A stretch of 64,000 nt of DNA from Dromiciops gliroides (Eukaryota > Chordata > Mammalia > Microbiotheria > Microbiotheriidae). The notes beneath the pieces were generated by a model that worked only from the letters and a program-made list of their open reading frames with translations, was not told the origin of the DNA and ran no database searches. How positions within the stretch are numbered: the first letter of the stretch is position 1; each line of letters begins with the position of its first letter. Location: positions 267,358,441-267,422,440 of the forward strand of contig NC_057862.1 in NCBI RefSeq assembly GCF_019393635.1, read 5' to 3'. The translations under genes and the position numbers were made by a program. Of this stretch, positions 55,985 to 64,000 are shown one piece after another.

Positions 55985-56581
55985 GTACAGTGGACTCACT
56001 GGCTTATTTACTTTATGGAGAAAATTATACATGCATGGGTTTTCCACCTGCCAAGGGATCCCACTGTTCACCAGAGGATTTTAGCCTATTTAATAGATTA
56101 CCCTTCCCCTTCCACTTTCCCAAACTCTCCAAGGCACCTAAGGCAATACTAATTACTGGCCACTATCCACTATCTTGGGCAAGAGAAGGTAATAAAGCTG
56201 CTGAGGAGTCCAAGCAGAAAGCCAGCAATCAGACCACTGGACCCCAGCAAAAGAGGTTTGGGACATTACCACCCTGTGCCCCAGGAGTAAAGCTCAACTT
56301 TAAAAGGTAAAAATAGGCTAAAATATGAATGAGACAGAAAAAAAAATCCTTACCATAGAAAGTTACTGTGGCAATAGGGGAAACCAAAACAGTAAACTCT
56401 GAAGAGGACAACAATGTCAAAATGCCTACATTTTCAAAGGAAAATAGGAATTGGTCTCAAGACCAAAAGCCCTCTTGGAAGAACTAAAAAAGGATTTTAT
56501 TAATTAAATAAGAGAAGTAAAAAAAATTGGGAAAAGAAATTAGAGTCAAGTAAGAGAGAATCAATAGTTGGAAGCAGGGCC
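55985..56581 (+). mobile_element. L1 5' UTR end and ORF1 N-terminus
   Basis: From about 56190 the sequence parallels L1-A before ORF1 (ccctgtgccccaggagtaaagctcaactt). ORF1 starts MNETEKKILTIESYCGN at about 56325, with relics of NWSQDQKALLEELKKDF. It is cut at 56582 by an LTR. The left part (55985-56190) is uncertain. Confidence 0.65.
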
Positions 56582-57104
56582 TATAAGGGCCAGATTTAAT
56601 ATGGGGAATTAATTGGGCAGCTCGCCGTAATATTGGGGTAAGGAAGGAGATTAACAGCCTCTTCCAGAAAAAAACAAAACTGGGTTTATTGATGGGAACA
56701 AATTTAAAACACAAAGAAGGTTAATAAAATAGGGACCAAGAAAAAAGGAATAGGAGAAGGAAAATTATACGACCCGCAATCACATTACCGCCCGGACTCA
56801 GCAGTTCCCAAAGAGCAAACATATGCGTCCCATCTCTCTCTCTCCCCCTCATGCCAGAATGAATGTCTCTTCACTTCCTAGTTCCTCTCTCCCTCCTCCA
56901 AAGGGGAGGTCCTTCAAGTTTATTGGTTGAGAGTGGTCTCTTGCTAGTAGTATACCAACACGCCACTCAGGGCCAGCCAGGTGTGGCCTCCATCCAATCA
57001 TCCTTAAGTAGGTACTTAGTTTCTCATTTTCACCCAATTCAAACAATACTAAATCAATCAGGTGGGACACCTGGGTGTCTGCCAAATTCCATTATTTTAT
57101 CACA
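56582..57104 (-). mobile_element. LTR (family A), 3' LTR of a partial provirus
   Basis: About 523 bp. The left end (tataagggccagatttaatatgg, cagcctcttccagaaaaaaac) matches the LTR at 38786. The right end, read on the minus strand, starts TGTGATAAAATAATGGAATTT like the LTR at 33270. Directly to its right is a purine tract on the minus strand (caaagggggaaa, 57105-57116), the expected polypurine tract before a 3' LTR. Confidence 0.75.
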
Positions 57105-58784
57105 TTTCCCCCTTTGTTTTGTTAAGAAACACGGGGGTGTTTTCTTGATGAAACAGTAAAAAATAACAATATCATAACCTATGCTAACAAACAATATACT
57201 AATAACAACATAGGAAAGGGAGAAAAGGAAAATTTTGTCCAGAAGGGCAGTCCCTCATGGACTCGCGCTTTGACAGTGTCTACAGAGGGAAAGCCTCTAC
57301 AGAAAATACATATTACAGATGGTGTATATAGTAACAGAAGGAAAAAAAACCCCAAAAATGTTCATTTAAAGTCCTTGAAATCTTGTCTTTGTTGAATGTT
57401 AAGATGCTATCAGGGGGACTGGATTCTGGATTCTGGTTGTCTCTGGATACTTTTACTTCCTTAGCTGTTGAACTGCTGGATTTCCACTAATCTTTAGTAT
57501 AGCACTGTCAGTGATCAAATTAAACAGTGAGAGTTCTTCAAAATATAACTCAAATTTAAACTTGATACATACAGCATGTTACATTCCCCCCTGTGGAGGA
57601 TACTTATACCCATATGCAATACAGAGTTGAGGCAGTTATGATATCAATAACACTTTTTACCACCATATGTCTGGATTAAGGCCAGATTTAGTAATATGTC
57701 CATTATGACACCTGAAAATGTTATGGAAAGGTTACCATACCACATCTCATGGTTTTGTAGACATCCAGTAATTGTGCTAGGCCTCAGGTGGATGGATTAT
57801 AACCATGCCACCAGACTGAGTGAAAAAAAAAACAAGCTAAACCAGGTGCATGTGTTAGAGTTACCATAACACCAGACCATTTTTTGAGGGAGAGAGGAAG
57901 AAACTGGACTATGTCCAGTGATTGTGCTCTACATAGCTGCTATCATCAGCAAACTATGGACTTCCTGAATGTATTTGGAATAAAGGAATCCCACCTCCAG
58001 GTTTTGCTGAATGGCTGTTCTCTCAGCCTCCATCAGGGCATCTTACATGTACCTGTCTCTCTTCCTGTTGTACATATATTCTCTCCAGGGCCTGCATCAT
58101 GGAGTTGAACCATCTCCATCAAGCTCAGTGTAAGAGCAATTAATCTCTGAAATGGTAAGTTTCCAAAATTCATAAATCTCATATTAATTTCACAAAAGAC
58201 AATATGATGATAAAAATACATGTTATGCTGCATAACTTAGGATATACTTGAAATATATATACAAAAATCCCAAACCATACCCAAAGTATACATAGTCACA
58301 ATGACATATAAATGATAAATGAATGTAAATGGCTGATAATATTAAACATTATTACAGAATCTTCATTAAGAAAGTAAACCACATCATCTTGTACATGAAT
58401 TCTCTATCTAGTATAATGGCAATAACAGGTACTTGAGGTGATAAACAATTTATCAAAAGGAAATAAAACATCAGTGAGACTCAATATGTTCATTAATTGC
58501 CTTACAAATCAAGTAATAAGGTTCAATAACCCTTTGGTTTTTTTTTAAACATAATCCCATAAACAGACTCATTAAACCCATGGTTCTTTCAAAAAGGAAA
58601 AAAAATTGTGATAGCTTCAGCTTCTGAGGCCCAATTGCCCCACCTACATCCTTAGTTGTAATGATTGCATTATCCTTAGTCCAGTCAAGGTAATAGAGTC
58701 TTGAAGTCAGAGTTGAATGGTATATATTTGAAATGTCTTTGAAATTCATTCAGTTTACAAAATTTAGTTAAAAAGGAAAGGGAA
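57105..58784 (-). mobile_element. ERV internal 3' region, degraded
   Basis: About 1.7 kb of minus-strand sequence upstream of the LTR, so from the env side of the provirus. No intact reading frame is present, and it is broken in many places. The other LTR and the gag-pol part are absent; the element is cut off where plus-strand L1 begins at 58785. By its divergence it is a fossil comparable in age to the other family-A LTRs. Confidence 0.55.
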
Positions 58785-59395
58785 ACACACATTCAAAAAT
58801 ATATATAGCAGCTCTCTTTGTGGTGGCAAAGAACTGGAAACTGAAGGGTTGCCCATCAATTGAGGAATGGCAGAACAAGTTGTGGTATATGAATGTAACG
58901 GAATACTATTCTGCTCTAAGAAATAATGAGCAGGCAGATTTCTGAAAAACCTGGAAAGATTTAAGTGGACTAATGCTGAGTGTGGAAGTCAGCAGAACCA
59001 GAAGAACATTGTACATGGTAACAGCAACATTGCGTAGATGATCAACTGTGATAGACTTAGCTCTTCTCAGTAATACAATAATCCAAAACAATTCCAAAGG
59101 ACTCATGATGGAAAATGCTCTCCACATTCAGGAAAAAAAATCTGTGAATGCAGATTGAAACATACTATTTCTACTTTTTTTCTTTTTTGAGGTTTTTCCT
59201 TTTTGTTCTAATTCTTTTTTCACAAAATGACTAATGCAGAAATATGTTTAATGTGATTGTACATATATAACCAATACAGGTTGCTTTCTGTATTGTGGAG
59301 AGGGGAGGGAAGGAAGGGAGGGAGAAAAATTTGGAACTATCTTTACATGTAACTGGAAAAAACTATAAAGATAAAAAGTAAATAAATAATTGCAT
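58785..59395 (+). mobile_element. L1 ORF2 C-terminus and 3' end
   Basis: Plus-strand: tatatagcagctctctttgtggtggcaaagaactgg (IAALFVVAKNW), then KGCPSIEEWQNKLWYMNVTEYYSALRNNEQADF, 3' UTR, G-rich tract (59298-59325) and an A-rich end. It is 5'-truncated. Confidence 0.83.
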
Positions 59396-60880
59396 TAAGA
59401 AAAGAAAAAAGAAAGGAGGGTAAAACTAGGAGGCAAAAGGAGAAAGAAAAAGGAGGTGGGACAGATGGAAGGGAGGGCAGACTAAGGGAGGTTGTGGTCA
59501 GAAGTAAAATACTGGTAAGAAGGGAAAGGGTGAAAGAAGAGAGAAAAGTATAAACAAGGGGAAAAATAGGATAGAAGGAAATACACAGTTAGTAATCATA
59601 ACTGTGAATGTGAATGGGATGAACTCTCCCATAAAATGGAAGGAAATAGCAGAGTGGATTAAAAATTAGAATCCTATAATATGTTGTGTATAAGAAACAC
59701 ATTTGAAGCAGAGAGACACAGAGAGTAAAGGTAAAAGGCTGGAGCAGAACATATTATGCTTCAGCTGAAGTAAAAAAAAAAAGGAGTAGCAATCTTTATC
59801 TCAGACAAAACAAAAGCAAAAATGGATATAATTAAAAGAGATAAGGAAAGAAACTGCATCTTGCTGAAAGGTTCCATAGACAATAAAGTAACATCAATAT
59901 TAACATATATGCACCAAGTGGTATAACATCCATAATTCTTAGAGGAGAAGTTAAGTAAGTTGTAGGAAGAAATAGACAGAAAACTATACTAGTGGGGGAC
60001 CTCTACCTCCCCCTCCCAGAACTAGATAAATCTAACCACAAAATAAGAAAAAAAAGGAGGTGAATAGAATTTTAGAAAAATTAAATATGATAGACCTCCG
60101 GAGGAAAAAAAATGAATGGGGAGAGAAAGGAATATACCTTTTTCTTAATGATATATGGTATTCAGACAAAAACCTCACAGTCAAATGCAGAAGGGCAGAA
60201 ATGGTAAATGCATCCTCTTCAGATCATAATGTAATAAACATTATTTATAATAAAGCACCATGGAAAGATAGACAAAAAACTAGTTGGAAACTAAATAGTC
60301 TTATCCTAAAGAATGAACCGGTCAAACAATCAATAATTTCATCAAATACAATGACAATAATGAGACAAGATACCAAAACCTTACTTGGATGCAGTCAAAA
60401 CAGTTCTTAAGGTAAATTTTATCTTTCTAAATGCCTATGTGAATAAAATAGAGAAAGTGGAGATCAAGGAACAGGGCATGCAACTAAAAAGCTAGAAAAA
60501 GAACAAATTAAAAACATCCAATTAAATACTAAATTGGAAATTCTGAACAGCAAAAGAAAGATTACTAAATTTGAAAGTAAGAAAACTATTGAATTATTAA
60601 GTAAAACTGAGCTGGTTAAAAAAAACAATAAAATAGACAAACCTTTGGTTAATTTGAGTTAAAAAAAAAAAAGAAAACCACCAAATTACTTGTATGAGAA
60701 ATGAAAAGGGTGAATGTACCACCAATGAAGGGAAAATTAAAGCAATAAGTAGTTTTGCCCAACTGTGTGCCTGCAAATTTGACAATTTAAATGAAATGAA
60801 TGAATATTTATAAAAATATAAATTCTACAGATTAACACAAAAGGAAATAAAATACTTAAATAAATGCACTGTATTTTATA
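59396..60880 (+). mobile_element. L1 spacer, ORF2 endonuclease and linker
   Basis: Plus-strand L1 from the purine-rich spacer (59405-59575) through the ORF2 start (RNTQLVIITVNVNGMNSPI), C*ETHLKQRD, SNLYLPLPELDKS, CRRAEMVNASSSDHNVI and WKLNSLILKNE to the linker, where it has LKS*KRTN in place of LKKLEKEQ. It ends at NEYL*KYKFYRLTQKEIKYLNK. No RT. Confidence 0.78.
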
Positions 60881-61694
60881 TTTTAAAAAAATAATAAAAA
60901 TTTTTAGTTATAGTTTTGAGTTCCGAATCTTATCCTTCCTTTCCTCCCCTTTTCCTGAGGTGGTAAGCAAATGGCTAATACGTGTTTTATTATATAAAAT
61001 ATTACCATTAGTCATTCTGAACAAGAAAACTTGCATATAAGAAAAAATGAAACTTTTCTAAAATTTTATTCACCTCTTTAACCTCTTTCTTATCTATTGT
61101 GTGGTAAGATTTATCTAATTCTGAGAGGGGGAGGTTAAGATCCCCCACTAGTATAGTTTTTCTGTCTATTTCTTATAACTCTTGTAACTCATTTAACTTC
61201 TCTAAGAATTTGGATGCTATACCACTTGATGCATATATGTTCAGTATTGATATAACTTACTTCATTGTCTATGGTACCTTTTAGCAAGATGTCTCTTCCT
61301 TATCTCTTTTAATTAGATCTATTTTTTGCTTCTGCTTTGTCTGAGATAAAGATCACTATCCTTGCTTTTTTTTTCTTTTTACTTCAGTTGAAGCATAATA
61401 TATTCTGCTCCAACCATTACCTTTACTCCATGTGTATCTTTCTGCTTCAAATGTGTTTCTTGTAAAAAACTTATTGTAGGATTCTGGCTTATAATTCATT
61501 CTGCTATTCACTTCTGTTTTATGGGAGAGTTCATCCCATTCAGTTATAATTACTTTGTATTCCCCTCCATCCCATTTTTCCCTTTGTTTATTCTTTTCTT
61601 TCTTCTTTCACCCTGTTCCTCCTTACCAGTGTTTTGCTTCTGACTAGTGCCTCCTTCAATCTTCCTTCCCTTTTATCAGCCCCCCTCCCTTTTC
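60881..61694 (-). mobile_element. L1 3' end plus ORF2 endonuclease fragment
   Basis: Minus-strand. 60881-61050 is an L1 3' UTR piece (gagttccgaatcttatccttcc). 61051-61694 runs from the endonuclease back to the spacer (relics of LDELDKS, KKQRxDSDLYLRQSRSKK, CCKKHI, then pyrimidine-rich spacer). It abuts the plus-strand L1-Z at 61695. Confidence 0.75.
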
Positions 61695-64000
61695 CTATTA
61701 CAATAGAGGGAAATAAAGGAGGGGTGAACATTGTTTCAACCCTACACTCATTAGATTTGATTCAAAGAGGGAATAACCTATACATTCACTGGGATAAAGA
61801 AACTTAGCTCATTCTTTAGGGAAGCAAAAGGGGAATGAAAAGGGGGGCTGATAGAAGGGAGGACAAAGGCAAGGGAGATAGGGTAAAGAAAAGAGAGGGG
61901 GTGATCAAAAGGGAGGGCAGATTGGGGGAGGCAGGGGTAAGAAATAAAACATTGTTGAGTAGGAATAGGGTAAAAGAAGGGGGGAAAAGTACAAAAGGGG
62001 TAAATAGAATGGAGGGGAATAGACAGTCAGTAATAATAACTGTGAATGTGAATGGGATGAACTCTGCTATAAAACGGAAGCGAAATGCAGAGTGGATTAA
62101 AAACCAAAATCCTACAATATGCTGTTTACAAGAAACACATTTGAAGCAGAGAGATACACACAGAGTAAAGGTAAAAGGCTGGAGCAGAATATATTATGCC
62201 TCAGCTAAAGTAAAAAAAACAGGGGTAGCAATCCTTATCTCAGACAAAGCACAGGCAAAAATATATTTCATTAAAAGAGATAAGGAAGGAAACTACATCT
62301 TGCTTAAAGGTACTATAGATAATGAAGTAATATCAATATTAAATATGTATGCGCCAAGTGGTATAGCATTCAAATTCTTAGAGGAGAAGTTAAATGAGTT
62401 ACAAGAGAAATTACACAGTAATACTATACTAGTGGGAGATCTGAATCTCCCCGTCAGAATTAGATAAATCTAGCCAAAAAATAAATAAGAAAGAAGTGAA
62501 AGAGGTGAATAGATTACTAGAAAAGTTAGACATGATAGATGTCTGGAGAAAATGAATGGGGATAGAAAGGAATATACCTTTTTCTCAGCAGTACATGGCA
62601 CATTTTCAAAAATTGACCATGTATTAGGGCACAAAAACGTCATAGTCAAATGTAGAAAGGCAGAAATAGTAAATGCATCCTTCTCAGAATTACATGTAAG
62701 AAAGAGCCAGGGAAAAGTAGAATGAAAATCAATTAGAAACTAAATAATATCATTCTAAAGAATGAATGGGCCAAACAACAAATCATAGAAACAAGCAATA
62801 ACTATATCCAAGAGAATGACAATAATGAGACAACATACCAAAATCTATGGGATGCAGCCAAAGCAGTGCTTAGGGGAAAATTTATAGCTCTAAATGCTTA
62901 CATGAACAAAAAAGAGAAAGAGGAGATTAATGAATTGGGCATGCAACTTAAAAAGTGAGAAAAAGAACAAATTAGAAATCCCCAATTAGATACTAAACTA
63001 GAGATCCTGAAAATTAAAGGAGAAATTAATAAGATTGAAAGCAAAAAAACTATAGAATTAATCAATAAAACTAAGAGCTGGTTTATGAGAAAACCAATAA
63101 AATAGATAAAATATTAGTTAATTTGATTAAAAAAAGAAAGAAGAAAACCAAATTACCAGTATCAAAAATGAAAAGGGTGATGTTACCACCAATGAAGTGG
63201 AAATTAAAGCAATAATTAGGAAATATTTTGCCCAACTGTATGCCAATAAATTTGACAATCTAAATGAAATGGATGAATATTTACAAAAATACAAACTGCC
63301 CAGGTTAACTGAAGAGGAAATAAAATCCTTAAATAAACCCATATTAGAAAAAGAAATTGAACAAGCCATTAATGAACTCCCTAAGAAAAAGTCCCCAGGG
63401 CCAGATGGGTTTACAGGTGAATTTTACCAAACATTTAAAGAACAATTAATTCCAATATTATACAAATTATTTGGAAAAATAGGTGAAGAAGGAGTTCTAC
63501 CAAAATCGTTTTATGACACAAATATGGTGGTGATACCAAAACCAGGCAAAGCAAAAACGGAGAAAGAAAATTATAGACCAATTTCCCTAATGAATATTGA
63601 TGCTAAAATCTTAAATAAGATATTAGCAAGGAGATTACAGCAAGTGATCACCAGGATAATACACTATGACCAGGTGGGATTTATACCAGGAATGCAGGGC
63701 TGGTTCAACATTAGGAAAACTATTAACATAATCAACCACATCAATAAGAAAACCAACCAAAATCATATGATTATCTCAATAGATGCAGAGAAAGCTTTTG
63801 ACAAAGTACAGCACCCATTCCTAATAAAAACACTAGAGAGTTTAGGAATAGGGGGAGCTTTCCTTAGAATAATAAACAGTATCTACCTAAAGCCATCAGC
63901 AAGTATTATATGCAATGGAGATAAATTAGAGGCCTTCCCAATAAGATCAGGGGTGAAACAGGGATGTCCTTATCACTCCTATTATTTAATATTGTCCTAG
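61695..64000 (+). mobile_element. L1 (L1-Z), L1-A subfamily, runs off the window
   Basis: Plus-strand L1 starting in the spacer at the position equal to about 3815 of L1-A, so 5'-truncated or joined there. It is highly similar to L1-A throughout. Confidence 0.9.
62013..64000 (+). pseudogene. L1-Z ORF2, broken and partial
   Basis: ORF2 from MEGNRQSVIITVNVNGMNSAI. The endonuclease has CLQETHLKQRD and VGDLNLP, but the SDHDAI motif is lost in a small deletion (about 62687). Frameshifts occur near 62452 and 62552, and the TGA at 62956 (LKK*EKEQ) is shared with L1-A. From 63197 the RT is open to the window end: [57 protein letters not shown] (motif A), [15 protein letters not shown]. The 3' side is outside the window. 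Confidence 0.92.

Noticed and set aside
55990-56310. 106-codon open frame as a retroviral or host protein
   Set aside because: The right half is L1 5' UTR by comparison with L1-A, and the left half gives no convincing match.
61051-64000. Twin-priming origin of L1-Z from the adjoining minus-strand piece
   Set aside because: The minus piece is much more diverged and overlaps L1-Z in consensus coordinates; it is an older independent copy.

Overview
This window reads as nuclear DNA of a marsupial (metatherian) mammal. It is AT-rich and consists mostly of LINE-1 (L1) copies, many nested in one another. It also carries at least 17 recent or degraded copies of a tRNA-derived, MIR-like SINE whose head (ggggcagctaggtggcgcag) and CORE-like body are typical of marsupials. 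There are older L2 and MIR pieces and solo LTRs of endogenous retroviruses. Two clear processed pseudogenes of conserved mammalian genes are present (RPS24 and NDUFA7), plus a probable YBX cold-shock fragment. I see no intact host protein-coding gene, no functional RNA gene and no prokaryote-type features. The species cannot be fixed from the sequence alone.

Layout. 1-8904: an old minus-strand L1 split by a full-length 6.6 kb plus-strand L1 (1984-8567) flanked by a perfect 15-bp target duplication. 8905-12271: the 3' half of a plus-strand L1 carrying two SINEs and a solo LTR. 12272-15905: degraded minus-strand L1 pieces. 15906-19370: the least repeat-dense part of the left half, with an L2/MIR tail, an RTE-type SINE, a YBX-like fragment and a solo LTR. 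19375-27545: minus-strand L1s, an ERV-L-like pol relic and a 1.6 kb L2. 27946-31611: two copies of an ORF1-only HAL1-like element with four SINEs and a short L1 insertion. 31612-35045: a plus-strand L1 holding a pogo/Tigger-like DNA transposon, a SINE and an LTR that itself carries two SINEs. 35046-39363: a minus-strand L1 holding the NDUFA7 pseudogene and two LTRs. 39364-50552: a plus-strand L1 into which an LTR and then three elements in series were inserted, the latter all at the same target sequence. Two of those three are L1-derived elements that keep the 5' UTR and ORF1 but lack the ORF2 body. 50600-53145: L2, a SINE and the RPS24 pseudogene. 53146-55984: mostly unique sequence. 55985-64000: more L1 pieces, a partial provirus, and a second copy of the same L1 subfamily as the full-length one, running off the window end.

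How the parts relate. ORF1 (coiled coil, RRM, C-terminal domain) and ORF2 (endonuclease, reverse transcriptase, cysteine motif) of L1 are the machinery that would have mobilised the SINEs, the pseudogenes and the ORF1-only elements. Poly(A) tails and 10-17 bp target duplications are visible at most insertions. The most unusual items are: the pair of ORF1-only L1 derivatives that share a SINE relic at the same internal site; their serial insertion into one target; a stop codon shared by two L1 copies between the endonuclease and RT domains; and a TGA at the same ORF1 codon in five of six L1 copies.
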